Assembly (NCBI RefSeq): GCF_001500065.1
Contig: NZ_LQIN01000014.1
Span: 1-64,000, forward strand
Length of the DNA: 64,000 nucleotides
Reading direction: 5' to 3'
From: Mycobacterium sp. IS-3022
GTDB taxonomy: Bacteria; Actinomycetota; Actinomycetes; Mycobacteriales; Mycobacteriaceae
Notes under the pieces: model-generated
Seen by the model: only the letters and a program-made list of their open reading frames with translations
Databases searched by the model: none
What the model was told of the DNA's origin: nothing
Shown: piece by piece, positions 29,294 through 37,414 of the stretch
Position numbering within the stretch: position 1 is the stretch's first letter
Layout of the letters: each line of letters opens with the position of its first letter
Program-made: the position numbers and the translations under genes

Positions 29294-30370
29294 ATGAGGC
29301 GCTGGATATTGCACGTCGACCTCGACCAGTTCCAGGCCGCGGTCGAGATCCGCCGCAACCCGGCGCTCGCCGGTCTGCCGCTCATCGTCGGCGGCAACGG
29401 CGATCCGAGCGAACCCCGCAAGGTGGTGACGTGCGCGTCCTATCCGGCCCGCGCGTACGGGGTGCACGCGGGCATGCCGTTGCGCACCGCGGCTCGCAAG
29501 TGTCCGGATGCGACGTTCCTGCCGTTGGACACGGACGCCTACGATGCGGCTTCCGAGGAGGTGATGGACCTGCTGCGCAACCTCGGGCACCCCGTGGAGG
29601 TGTGGGGCTGGGACGAGGCGTACATCGGCGCCGACCTCGACGACGCGCAGAGCCCGTTCGGGCTCGCCGAGCGGATCCGCGAGGCGATCGCGACCCACAC
29701 GGGCCTGTCGTGTTCGGTCGGCATCAGCGACAACAAACAGCGCGCCAAGGTCGCGACCGGGTTCGGCAAGCCGACGCGTATCCCGGGGGCGGACGACGCG
29801 CCGGGCATCTACCAACTCACCGACGAGAACTGGATGGCGGTGATGGGCGACCGTGAGGTCGACGCCGTCTGGGGCATCGGACCGAAAACCGCGAAAAGGC
29901 TTGCAGCGATGGGCATCACCACCGTCGCCGATCTGGCAGCCACCGACGCGTCGCTGCTCACCGCGACCTTCGGCCCCACCACCGGGCTGTGGATTCTGTT
30001 GCTCGCCAAGGGCGGCGGCGACACCGACGTCAGCGCCACACCGTGGGTGCCGCGCTCGCGCAGCCACGTCGTCACCTTCCCCGCCGACCTCACCGAGCGC
30101 GCCGAAATGGACAGCGCGGTCGTCGATCTCGCACGGCAGACCCTGAGCGAGGTCGTCGAGCAGAACCGGGTCGTCAGCCGGGTGGCCGTGACGGTGCGGA
30201 CGAAGACCTTCTACACCAGGACAAAGATCCGCAAGCTACCCGCACCGACAGTCGACGCCGGAATTGTCACCCGGACCGCACTCGATCTCCTCGGCCAGTT
30301 CGAGCTCGACCGACCCGTCCGACTGCTCGGCGTGCGGCTGGAACTGACGCCGCCAGAAGGCGGGTACTGA
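29294..30370 (+). CDS. dinB2: Y-family DNA polymerase IV, DinB2 type
   Basis: A 358-residue translesion polymerase. Catalytic carboxylates are D9 in 'HVDLDQFQAA' and D107/E108 in 'WGWDEAYIGA'; the helix-hairpin-helix is 'AVWGIGPKTAKRLAAMGI' and the little-finger end is 'LDRPVRLLGVRLEL'. There are two unusual points. The steric-gate position that follows DxDQF is Gln14 (codon 29333-29335), where M. smegmatis and M. tuberculosis DinB2 have Leu and most Y-family enzymes Phe or Tyr. Residues 161-170 (TRIPGADDAP) are an insertion between 'GFGKP' and 'GIYQLT'. It starts with ATG at 29294. An ATPase gene follows 4 bp after the stop. Confidence 0.92.
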   Translation: MRRWILHVDLDQFQAAVEIRRNPALAGLPLIVGGNGDPSEPRKVVTCASYPARAYGVHAGMPLRTAARKCPDATFLPLDTDAYDAASEEVMDLLRNLGHPVEVWGWDEAYIGADLDDAQSPFGLAERIREAIATHTGLSCSVGISDNKQRAKVATGFGKPTRIPGADDAPGIYQLTDENWMAVMGDREVDAVWGIGPKTAKRLAAMGITTVADLAATDASLLTATFGPTTGLWILLLAKGGGDTDVSATPWVPRSRSHVVTFPADLTERAEMDSAVVDLARQTLSEVVEQNRVVSRVAVTVRTKTFYTRTKIRKLPAPTVDAGIVTRTALDLLGQFELDRPVRLLGVRLELTPPEGGY

Positions 30371-30374
30371 ACCA

Positions 30375-31553
30375 ATGCTGCACACGGTCGCGATCCGCGG
30401 ATACCGGTCACTGCGCGACATCGTCCTACCGCTGGCGGGACTGACCGTCGTCACCGGCGCCAACGGGACGGGTAAGTCGTCGCTGTATCGCGCCTTGCGC
30501 CTGCTGGCCGACTGCGGCCGCGGCGAGGTGATCGGCTCACTGGCGCGCGAGGGTGGCCTCGAATCGGTGCTGTGGGCCGGTCCCGAACAGCCCAGCGGCG
30601 CCCGCCGCACCGGACGCGTCGAGGGCACGACGCGGACCGGTCCGGTGTCACTCGAAATGGGCTTTGCATCAGACGATTTCGGCTACCTTGTCGACCTGGG
30701 CCTGCCGCAGATGGCGGGCCACGGGTCGCTGTTCGGGCGCGATCCGGAGATCAAGCGAGAAGTCGTGTTCGCCGGTCCGGTCATGCGCAGCAGTTCGACT
30801 CTGGTGCGCCGAACCCGCGAGTACGTGGAGGCGAGCGCGGAGTCCGGCCGAGGGTTCGACAAACTGTCCCAGTCGCTACCGCCCTACCGCAGCGTACTCG
30901 CCGAGTTCGCCCATCCCGGCGCACATCCCGAACTCGCCGCGGTGCGGGACCGGTTGCGGAACTGGCGTTTCTACGACGGGTTCCGGGTCGACGCCGCCGC
31001 GCCGTCACGACAGCGCACGGTCGGAACCAGAACCCCTGTCCTGTCCGACGACGGCAGCGACCTGGCGGCCGCGATCCAGACCATCCTCGAAGCCGGTTTC
31101 GACGACCTACAGCGGGCCATCGCCGACGCCTTCGACGGCGCCGCGGTGTCGGTGGCAGTGCACGACGGATTGTTCGACCTGCAGTTGCAGCAGCGCGGCA
31201 TGCTCAGGCCGCTGCGCGCGGCCGAATTGTCCGACGGCACATTGCGATTCCTGCTGTGGGCCGCCGCGCTGCTCAGCCCGCAGCCGCCGTCGTTGATGGT
31301 ACTCAACGAGCCGGAGACCTCGCTGCACCCGGAGTTGGTCCGTCCGCTGGCGTCGTTGATCCGCGCGGCGACAGGCGGCACCCAGGTGGTCGTCGTGACC
31401 CACAGCAAGGCCCTGCTCGAGCACCTCGACACGGTTGCGGTCGGTGACGGCGGCGATGCTGTGGAGATCTCGCTGTACAAGGATCTCGGGGAGACGCGCG
31501 TCGACGGGCTTGGCATGCTCTCTGCGCCGCCGTGGGACTGGGGTCGGCGTTAG
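30375..31553 (+). CDS. AAA/RecF-like ATPase (OLD/AAA_21 type)
   Basis: A 392-residue SMC-like ATPase. Walker A 'TGANGTGKSSLYRALRLLA' starts near residue 27, the signature-like 'AAELSDGTLRFLLWAAALLS' lies near 286, Walker B is 'SLMVLNEPETSLHPELV', and the switch His is in 'VVVVTHSKALLEHLD'. No TOPRIM nuclease domain is attached. Homologues occur alone or with DNA-repair or defence genes. Its start is 4 bp after dinB2, so it is cotranscribed with the polymerase, suggesting a DNA-damage role by context only. The stop overlaps the convergent SDR stop by 4 bp (TTAG). I do not recall it at this locus in M. tuberculosis. Confidence 0.85.
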   Translation: MLHTVAIRGYRSLRDIVLPLAGLTVVTGANGTGKSSLYRALRLLADCGRGEVIGSLAREGGLESVLWAGPEQPSGARRTGRVEGTTRTGPVSLEMGFASDDFGYLVDLGLPQMAGHGSLFGRDPEIKREVVFAGPVMRSSSTLVRRTREYVEASAESGRGFDKLSQSLPPYRSVLAEFAHPGAHPELAAVRDRLRNWRFYDGFRVDAAAPSRQRTVGTRTPVLSDDGSDLAAAIQTILEAGFDDLQRAIADAFDGAAVSVAVHDGLFDLQLQQRGMLRPLRAAELSDGTLRFLLWAAALLSPQPPSLMVLNEPETSLHPELVRPLASLIRAATGGTQVVVVTHSKALLEHLDTVAVGDGGDAVEISLYKDLGETRVDGLGMLSAPPWDWGRR

Positions 31554-32407
31554 CGGCGCGCCGCCGGCCGCAGCGCCTTGGTGAACAACACGTTCGCCTG
31601 GCGCATCGCGACGCTGTACGGCCACCACATCGTGCGCTTGAACAGATACAGCGCCCGGATGTCGGGCGAGGTGTAGATCAGGAACCGGTTACGGCGAACG
31701 CCTTTGAGGATGCACTCGGCGGCGTGTTCCGGCGACACCGCATGGCCGCCGAACCGGTCCGTCCACTTCTTCACCCGCGGGTCGTCGCGGTCCACCCCGG
31801 CGATCTGAACCGTCTGCACCAGCGGCGTTTTCACCGCGCCGGGCACCACCACGGAGACCCCGATCCGGTGTCGGGCCAGATCGAAGCGCAACACCTCCGA
31901 CATCCCGCGCAATCCGTACTTGCTTGCGCTGTACGCGGCGTGCCATGGCAACGCCACCAGTCCGGCCGCCGAGGACACGTTGACGAGTTGACCTCCGGTG
32001 CCCGCCGCGACCATCGGCGGCACGAACGCCTCGATGACGTGGATCGGACCCATCAAGTTGATGTCGACCATCGACTTCCAGTGCTGGTGCGTCAGCGTGG
32101 ACACAGTGCCCCACGCCGATACCCCGGCGATGTTCATCACGATGTCCATCGCGGGGTGGCGCGAGTGGATGTCGGCGGCGAACGCGGCCACCGCGTCGTA
32201 GTCGGAGACGTCGAGCGCCCGGTACTCGGGCACCTCGGCGCCGAGCGAGCGCGCGTCGGCGACGGTCTTCTCCAGGCCCTCGGCGTCGCGGTCGATGAGA
32301 TAGAGTTCGGCGCCCTCTGCGGCCAACTTCAACGCGGTCGCGCGGCCGATGCCGCTGGCGGCTCCGGTGAGAAAACAACGCTTGTTCGCAAAGCCGGGGT
32401 GCGCCAT
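31550..32407 (-). CDS. Short-chain dehydrogenase/reductase (Rv3057c homologue)
   Basis: A 285-residue classical SDR. The coenzyme motif is 'FLTGAASGIGRATALKLAAE', with Asp after the second strand ('LYLIDRDAEGL') suggesting NAD(H), then 'NIAGVSAWG', the catalytic Ser in 'VNVSSAAGLVALP' and 'YSASKYGLRGM'. The C-terminal 50 residues contain a hydrophobic stretch ('RALYLFKRTMWWPYSVAMRQ'). It starts with ATG at 32407. It lies 19 bp downstream of the TetR gene on the same strand and across from cyp136, as in Rv3057c-Rv3059. The substrate is unknown; a sterol or lipid alcohol is possible given the P450. Confidence 0.9.
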   Translation of the reverse strand: MAHPGFANKRCFLTGAASGIGRATALKLAAEGAELYLIDRDAEGLEKTVADARSLGAEVPEYRALDVSDYDAVAAFAADIHSRHPAMDIVMNIAGVSAWGTVSTLTHQHWKSMVDINLMGPIHVIEAFVPPMVAAGTGGQLVNVSSAAGLVALPWHAAYSASKYGLRGMSEVLRFDLARHRIGVSVVVPGAVKTPLVQTVQIAGVDRDDPRVKKWTDRFGGHAVSPEHAAECILKGVRRNRFLIYTSPDIRALYLFKRTMWWPYSVAMRQANVLFTKALRPAARR

Positions 32408-32426
32408 GGCGGTGAGGATACTGTGT

Positions 32427-33068
32427 TCAGCCCTTCGGCCGGCCGGACGGTTCCGGACTCCCCCAGAACGCCGCAACCCAGAGTCGCTCCAGGGCGTCGA
32501 TCGCTCGATTCGGATCGATGCCGCGGCCCACGAAGGTGCTGTCCTGGGTCAGCGTCATCGTCGTCGTCGCGGCCAGGGTGCGAACGAGTGCGGGCAGGTC
32601 ATCGGAGATCGGGCGCGCGTCGACATCTTGTTCGAGCAGCGTGATGAGTTTCTCGATGATGCCGTCGTAGAAGTCGTCCATCATCTCGCGGATCTTGGCG
32701 TCGGTGTTGCGAGCGACTGCACACGCCGTCAACACGGGGTCGTCATTGGCGTATACGGCCGCGGCGCTGCCGACCATGCGCTTGGCGAACGCCTCCGGCG
32801 TCTCACCGGGCTCACGCGGAGCGAAGTGGTGGGTGAGGCTGTCGAGCATCTCCCCCGCGTCGGCCAGGATCACCGCGAGCACCGCGTACTTGGAGTCGAA
32901 ATAGAAGTAGAAGCCGGACCGGGCGACCCCGGCGCGCTCGCTGATCGTGCTGACCGACAGGTCGGCGAACGGACGCTCCTGAACCAGTTCCCGGACGGCG
33001 TTGACGATCGCGTCGCGCTGCCGGTCGCCGCGGCTGCGACGCGCCTGCGGCGCTGGTTGGGCAGTCAT
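32427..33068 (-). CDS. TetR-family regulator (Rv3058c homologue)
   Basis: A 213-residue TetR protein with HTH at about 15-60 ('DAIVNAVRELVQERPFADLS', 'VSTISERAGVARSGFYFYFD'). The 'GVARSGFYFYFDSKYAVLAV' segment resembles EthR-type repressors. It should control the divergent cyp136 gene and the SDR gene behind it through the ACTTGAC-ATGC-GTCAAGT palindrome at 33106-33123. The ATG at 33068 was chosen; the frame is open upstream into the palindrome. Confidence 0.88.
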   Translation of the reverse strand: MTAQPAPQARRSRGDRQRDAIVNAVRELVQERPFADLSVSTISERAGVARSGFYFYFDSKYAVLAVILADAGEMLDSLTHHFAPREPGETPEAFAKRMVGSAAAVYANDDPVLTACAVARNTDAKIREMMDDFYDGIIEKLITLLEQDVDARPISDDLPALVRTLAATTTMTLTQDSTFVGRGIDPNRAIDALERLWVAAFWGSPEPSGRPKG

Positions 33069-33105
33069 CGCCCTAGACCTTCGCACCGCGGCGCGCCAAG
33101 ACAAA

Positions 33106-33123
33106 ACTTGACATGCGTCAAGT
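33106..33123. promoter_or_regulatory. Palindromic operator ACTTGAC-ATGC-GTCAAGT
   Basis: 7-bp perfect arms around 4 bp, 38 bp from the TetR start and 65 bp from the cyp136 start. It includes TTGACA (33108-33113), a consensus -35 for the cyp136 direction, so repressor binding would block that promoter. Confidence 0.65.
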
Positions 33124-33187
33124 GTGCCATCCAGGATGAGGATGAGAGTGAGAACGGCCACAGTCTCTTCGTGTCAGGAGCTTGTCG

Positions 33188-34672
33188 ATGACGACGACCA
33201 TCAACACCAAGGATTACCTGCTCGACCAAGCGAAACGCAGGCTGACTCCGTCGTTCAACAACTTTCCGGGCATGGGCCTGGTCGAGCGCAAGCTTCTCAA
33301 CACCGACTTTCCGCAGAAGCCGATGGCGTTGCCGCCGGCGGGTAGCGACCTGAAGCCGGTCATCGGCGACGCCGGCCTGCCGATCATCGGCCACATGATC
33401 GAGATGTTCCGCGGCGGGCCGGACTATCTGCTGCACGTCTACCGCAAATACGGGCCGCTGTACTACGGAGATTCCCCCGCCTTGCCGGCCGTCGCCGCGC
33501 TGGGCCCCGACGCCGCGCAGGCCGTCTACTCCAACCGCAACAAGGACTTCTCCCAACAGGGCTGGGTACCGGTGATCGGGCCGTTCTTCCATCGTGGGCT
33601 GATGCTGCTCGACTTCGAGGAGCACATGTTCCACCGGCGGATCATGCAGGAGGCGTTCGTCCGCAGTCGCCTGGTCGGCTATCAGGAGAAAGTCGACAAG
33701 GTGGTGTCTCAGGTCATCGCCAAGCAATGGGTGGCCAACGACCCGCGCTTCCTCATGTATCCGGCCATGAAGGAACTGACGCTCGACATCGCGTCGATGG
33801 TGTTCATGGGGCACGAGCCCGGCTCCGACAAGGAACTGGTGACCAAGGTGAACCAGGCGTTCACCACCACGACGCGCGCCGGCAACGCGATCATCCGCAA
33901 GCCGGTGCGCCCGTTCACGTGGTGGCGCGGCATTCAGGCCCGCAAGCTGCTCGAGGAGTACTTCGAGGAGCGGGTCAGGGAACGCCGCGGCAAGGAGGGG
34001 TCGGACCTGCTGACTGTGCTGTGCCACACCGAGGACGAGCACGGCAACAGCTTCACCGACGAGGACATCGTCAATCACATGATTTTCCTGATGATGGCCG
34101 CGCACGACACGTCGACGTCGACGGCCACCACGATGATCTACCACCTGGCCAAGCACCCGGAGTGGCAGGACCGCTGCCGCGACGAATCCGACCGCCTCGG
34201 CGACGGGCCCGTCGACATCGAGGCGCTGGAGAAGCTGGAGTCGCTCGATCTGGTGATGAACGAGTCGATCCGGCTGGTGACGCCGGTGCAGTGGGCCATG
34301 CGCCAGACCGTGCGCGACACCGAACTGCTGGGCTACTACCTGCCGAAGGGCACCAACGTCATCGCCTATCCCGGCATGAACCATCGGCTCGAGGAGTTCT
34401 ACCCCGAGCCGATGAAGTTCGACCCGGAACGTTTCACCGAGCCCCGCAACGAACACAAGCAGCACCGCTATGCGTTCAGCCCGTTCGGCGGTGGTGCACA
34501 CAAGTGCATCGGCATGACGTTCGGCCAGTTCGAGGTGAAGACCATCCTGCACCGGTTGCTGCGCAAGTATCGGCTTGAACTGCCGCGCCCGGATTACACG
34601 ACGGAGTGGGACTACGGCGGCATGCCGGTGCCCAAGGACGGCATGCACATCGTGCTGCGCCCGCTGCGCTGA
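33188..34672 (+). CDS. cyp136: Cytochrome P450 (CYP136 family)
   Basis: A 494-residue P450. The I-helix oxygen-activating motif is 'LMMAAHDTSTSTATTMIYHL', the ExxR is in 'NESIRLV', and the heme-thiolate loop is 'FSPFGGGAHKCIGMTFGQFE'. Unlike typical 400-residue bacterial P450s it is long and CYP51-like, as is M. tuberculosis CYP136 (Rv3059). The ATG at 33188 has AGGAG 7 nt upstream; a TTG two codons earlier is too close to it. It is divergent from TetR with an operator between them. The substrate is unproven; sterol or lipid oxidation is likely. Confidence 0.93.
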   Translation: MTTTINTKDYLLDQAKRRLTPSFNNFPGMGLVERKLLNTDFPQKPMALPPAGSDLKPVIGDAGLPIIGHMIEMFRGGPDYLLHVYRKYGPLYYGDSPALPAVAALGPDAAQAVYSNRNKDFSQQGWVPVIGPFFHRGLMLLDFEEHMFHRRIMQEAFVRSRLVGYQEKVDKVVSQVIAKQWVANDPRFLMYPAMKELTLDIASMVFMGHEPGSDKELVTKVNQAFTTTTRAGNAIIRKPVRPFTWWRGIQARKLLEEYFEERVRERRGKEGSDLLTVLCHTEDEHGNSFTDEDIVNHMIFLMMAAHDTSTSTATTMIYHLAKHPEWQDRCRDESDRLGDGPVDIEALEKLESLDLVMNESIRLVTPVQWAMRQTVRDTELLGYYLPKGTNVIAYPGMNHRLEEFYPEPMKFDPERFTEPRNEHKQHRYAFSPFGGGAHKCIGMTFGQFEVKTILHRLLRKYRLELPRPDYTTEWDYGGMPVPKDGMHIVLRPLR

Positions 34673-34682
34673 CCTTCGGCGA

Positions 34683-35186
34683 TCAGGCCGCTGTCAGCAG
34701 GCGATTCGCGCAGGCGATGACGGCGCTCAGTGCCGACTGCGTCGGATCGTCGGACAACCCCATCGCCCATTCGGACCGCAAACCGTCGGAGCCGCGGATG
34801 AAGGTGGCGGTGCGTTCGCCCGCGTGCAGCTGGTGAAAAGCGGTCATCTCCAGTGCGATTCCCCGGTCGTAGAGCATCGATGTCAACGCGGCGACGGGGC
34901 CCGGCGCGGCCGCCGACGTCGTGCAGATCCGGTCTCCGAACGCCAGTGTCGCCTGATACCGGCGGGCCTGAGGGCCCAGCCGGGTAGCGGGGCGGTCACC
35001 GTCGATGCAACTCCAGTTGCCCAGCCGCAGTGGACCCGAACTGGGCGCGAACTCGGCGACAAACGATTCGAAGGACATCGCGTAGGCCTCCTCCCGCAGG
35101 CCGCGCGGCATCGGGGCGTCGACGTGAGCCGCGAACGTGGGCGGCGCTGCGCTGGTAGCGGATTCGGTTGCGAACGAGGTGGTCAT
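34683..35186 (-). CDS. Stand-alone LeuA-type regulatory domain protein
   Basis: A 167-residue protein that matches only the C-terminal allosteric domain of 2-isopropylmalate/homocitrate synthases: 'RRYQATLAFGDRICTTSAAA', 'GPVAALTSMLYDRGIALEM', 'GSDGLRSEWAMGLSDDPTQS' and 'ALSAVIACANRL'. No catalytic TIM-barrel is present upstream or downstream. Such free domains could bind leucine or a related ligand or modulate LeuA. The ATG at 35186 follows a 5' region with a mini-frame and competing stems. It is convergent with cyp136 and divergent from a TauE gene. Catalysis on its own is not expected. Confidence 0.8.
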   Translation of the reverse strand: MTTSFATESATSAAPPTFAAHVDAPMPRGLREEAYAMSFESFVAEFAPSSGPLRLGNWSCIDGDRPATRLGPQARRYQATLAFGDRICTTSAAAPGPVAALTSMLYDRGIALEMTAFHQLHAGERTATFIRGSDGLRSEWAMGLSDDPTQSALSAVIACANRLLTAA

Positions 35187-35232
35187 GTGCCGATCTCTTC
35201 TTCGAAAGGGAAGTGACCGACTACGTAGCGAC

Positions 35233-35320
35233 GACCCACAGCGAGGGGTCGGTCAGAATCAGACCCCGCTGCGGGTTGCTACTACGAGTCGCCTCGGCAC
35301 GCGTCCGATCGTAGACGCAT
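35233..35320 (-). promoter_or_regulatory. Possible attenuator leader upstream of the LeuA-like gene
   Basis: On the minus strand a 12-codon frame, MRLRSDACRGDS (35320-35282), is followed by GGGGTC (35267-35262), GACCCC (35250-35245) and GGGTC (35237-35233). The middle element can pair with either neighbour, giving mutually exclusive stems as in attenuators. The mini-frame contains a rare CTA leucine codon and a Cys codon. It ends 95 bp before the LeuA-like ATG. Confidence 0.3.
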
Positions 35321-35421
35321 GCGCACACGGCTGCAAAGACAATTCCGTTCACCTCCATGGCTCGTGACGTGCCCCGTGGCCGTAACGTGTGGCTGATGTC
35401 GGCCGGTCATGTGTCATCCGC

Positions 35422-36207
35422 ATGGCTGGAGCGTTGTTCGGGTCGCGGGTGAACTGGGCGCTGCTGTTCGCCGCCGGCATTCTCGGCGGGCTCACCGGCA
35501 GCATCGCCGGACTCGCCTCGGTGACCACTTACCCCGCCCTGCTGCTGTTCGGCCTGCCGCCGGTGACGGCCAATGTGACCAACACTGTGGCGCTGGTGTT
35601 CAACGGCATCGGTTCGGTGCTGGGCTCGCGGCCCGAACTCCAGGGCCAGGGTCGGTGGATCAGGCGCACCCTGCCGGTCGCGGTGCTCGGTGGCGCGGCG
35701 GGCGCCGCGCTGTTGCTCTCCACGCCCGCGGAGGGTTTCGAGAAGGCCGTGCCGATTCTGCTCGGCCTCGCCTCGCTCGCAATTCTGCTGCCGCGCCGGA
35801 TATCCACCGAGGCACAGGTCGCCAGTCACCTGCGGCACCGAACCCGAGTGCTGTTCGAGGTCTCGGCGATCTTCGCGATCTGTGTCTACGGCGGCTATTT
35901 CGGCGCGGCGGCCGGTGTGCTGCTGCTTGCGCTGCTGCTGCGGGCGGCTCCCGTATCGCTCCCTCACGCCAACGCGGGTAAGAACGTGGTCCTCGGTGTG
36001 GCGAATACCGTTGCGGCCGTGGTCTTCGCGCTGCTGGCGCCGGTGCATTGGTGGGCGGCGCTGGTGTTGGGCCTCGGCTGCCTGGTCGGGTCGCGGCTGG
36101 GCCCGATCGTCGTCCGGCACGCGCCCGCCGGCCCGCTGCGGGTGGTGATCGGCGCGGCGGGCGTGGCACTGGCGCTCAAGCTGGGAATCGACGCCTACGG
36201 TTCCTAA
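35422..36207 (+). CDS. TauE/SafE family membrane transporter
   Basis: About 261 residues with some 8 hydrophobic segments. The family repeats are seen in 'GGLTGSIAGLASVTTYPALL' near the N-terminus and 'YGGYFGAAAGVLLLALLLRA' in the second half. TauE/SafE proteins export sulfite, sulfoacetate or related organic anions. The ATG at 35422 starts at the first hydrophobic segment; an in-frame GTG at 35389 is an alternative, and neither has a clear ribosome site. It is divergent from the LeuA-like gene and convergent with the APH kinase gene across a strong hairpin. Confidence 0.83.
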   Translation: MAGALFGSRVNWALLFAAGILGGLTGSIAGLASVTTYPALLLFGLPPVTANVTNTVALVFNGIGSVLGSRPELQGQGRWIRRTLPVAVLGGAAGAALLLSTPAEGFEKAVPILLGLASLAILLPRRISTEAQVASHLRHRTRVLFEVSAIFAICVYGGYFGAAAGVLLLALLLRAAPVSLPHANAGKNVVLGVANTVAAVVFALLAPVHWWAALVLGLGCLVGSRLGPIVVRHAPAGPLRVVIGAAGVALALKLGIDAYGS

Positions 36208-36208
36208 C

Positions 36209-36268
36209 GCGAGCAGACGCGAAATGCCCTCGACACGCCGCAAAGTGGGGCACTTCGCGACTGCTCGC
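36209..36268. terminator. 21-bp-arm hairpin with GACACGCCGC loop
   Basis: Arms 36209-36229 and 36248-36268 (GCGAGCAGACGCGAAATGCC and its complement, two mismatches over 21 bp) enclose a loop containing GACACGCCGC (36232-36241). It begins 2 bp after the TauE stop and ends 8 bp before the APH stop, so it is a bidirectional terminator. The loop core is shared with elements at 9663 and 39851. Confidence 0.72.
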
Positions 36269-36276
36269 CGCGGCTA

Positions 36277-37341
36277 CTAGAGCTCGAACGGGCTGTCGCC
36301 CTTCACGACCCGGGTACCGAGGTCGATGAGGTTCTGGGCGTTGGCGTGCAACCGCTCACCCGCGTCGCGGCTGGCCTGGCCGACCAGAAAGCGCGACCAG
36401 GTGCCCTCGATCACGATGCCCAACTTGAAGCAAGCCATCGCGATATACCAATCGAGACTTGCGGTTTCGCGGCCGCCCGCAGCGAGGTAAGCCGCGAGGA
36501 GCTCGCCCCGGCTGGCCAGCCCTCCGAGCGCGGCGAGCTGCGCGCCTGCGGTGATCGTGTTGGTTTCCAACGGCCAGCAGATCAGCATCCAGCCCAGGTC
36601 CAGCAGTGGGTCACCGACCGTGCACATCTCCCAGTCGACGAACGCCGCCAGCTCGGGCTTGTCACGGCGCAGCAGCACGTTGCTCAGATGCGGGTCCCCG
36701 TGCATGACGCCCGGCCGCCCCTCCGGCGGTATGTTCGACGCCAACCACTCGGCGAGTTCCGTCACGGCCAGCGACTCGGGGTCGTAGCGGTCGTGCCGAT
36801 AGCTCTCGAGCAGCCGCAGGAACTGCGGGACCTGTCGCTCCAGAAACGAGCCGGGACGCTTGAGTGCAGCGAGCGGACGGCCCTCCCACTCGACCTGCCC
36901 GAGCATCGCCAGGCTCGCCGCATACGACAGCCCGACCTGATGGCGCATGGCCGGGTCGCGCACGTAGGCCTCCGCCATGTCGTCGCCCGGGTTGAAGCCG
37001 TCGACCTCCTCCATCAGATAGAACACCACTCCGAGGACGCTGAGGTCCTCGCAGCCGGCGATGAAGCCGGGATGCGGCACCGGCGTGCCGGCCAGCGTGC
37101 GCAGCGCCGCGATCTCGCGCAGCATCGTCTTGTCGCTCGTCGGCCGTGGGTGCACCGGCGGTCTGCGCAGCACCATGGGTCTGCCGTCGACGCGTAGCCG
37201 CACCACGATGTTCTGCGTTCCGCCGGTCAGCGGTTCGACGTCACTGACAGTGGATCCCAGGCCCTGCCGCCGCACCCACTTCTGCACGGCGGCCCGGTCA
37301 TCCTCACTCAGGGTCGGAAGCTGATGCGCGTCGTCAGGCAT
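36277..37341 (-). CDS. APH-fold phosphotransferase
   Basis: A 354-residue kinase-like protein of the aminoglycoside phosphotransferase superfamily. 'PLTGGTQNIVVRLRVDGRPM' is the nucleotide loop, the catalytic loop is 'GVMHGDPHLSNVLLRRDKPE' and the metal motif is 'AFVDWEMCTVGDPLLDLGW'. In mycobacteria and in human ACAD10/11 such kinases are associated with acyl-CoA metabolism (hydroxyacyl-CoA phosphorylation), so this is more likely than antibiotic resistance. It starts with ATG at 37341. It lies downstream of an SDR gene on the same strand, separated by a palindromic repeat. Confidence 0.86.
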   Translation of the reverse strand: MPDDAHQLPTLSEDDRAAVQKWVRRQGLGSTVSDVEPLTGGTQNIVVRLRVDGRPMVLRRPPVHPRPTSDKTMLREIAALRTLAGTPVPHPGFIAGCEDLSVLGVVFYLMEEVDGFNPGDDMAEAYVRDPAMRHQVGLSYAASLAMLGQVEWEGRPLAALKRPGSFLERQVPQFLRLLESYRHDRYDPESLAVTELAEWLASNIPPEGRPGVMHGDPHLSNVLLRRDKPELAAFVDWEMCTVGDPLLDLGWMLICWPLETNTITAGAQLAALGGLASRGELLAAYLAAGGRETASLDWYIAMACFKLGIVIEGTWSRFLVGQASRDAGERLHANAQNLIDLGTRVVKGDSPFEL

Positions 37342-37362
37342 GGCGTCATCGTCTCATTGTGA

Positions 37363-37407
37363 TTTCGGTGTCGCTGGTTGCGGTGAGCGCGACCAGCGAC
37401 ACCGAAA
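37363..37407. repeat. Palindromic repeat, TTTCGGTGTCGCTGGT family
   Basis: TTTCGGTGTCGCTGGT (37363-37378) pairs perfectly with ACCAGCGACACCGAAA (37392-37407) around a 13-nt loop (TGCGGTGAGCGCG). It sits between two same-strand genes (SDR and APH). A related copy is at 47853-47905. Confidence 0.7.
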
Positions 37408-37414
37408 CCACCAC

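Noticed and set aside
36277..37341. Aminoglycoside resistance by the APH-fold protein
   Set aside because: Neighbours and sequence features fit acyl-CoA-associated APH relatives; nothing specific to aminoglycoside binding is visible.
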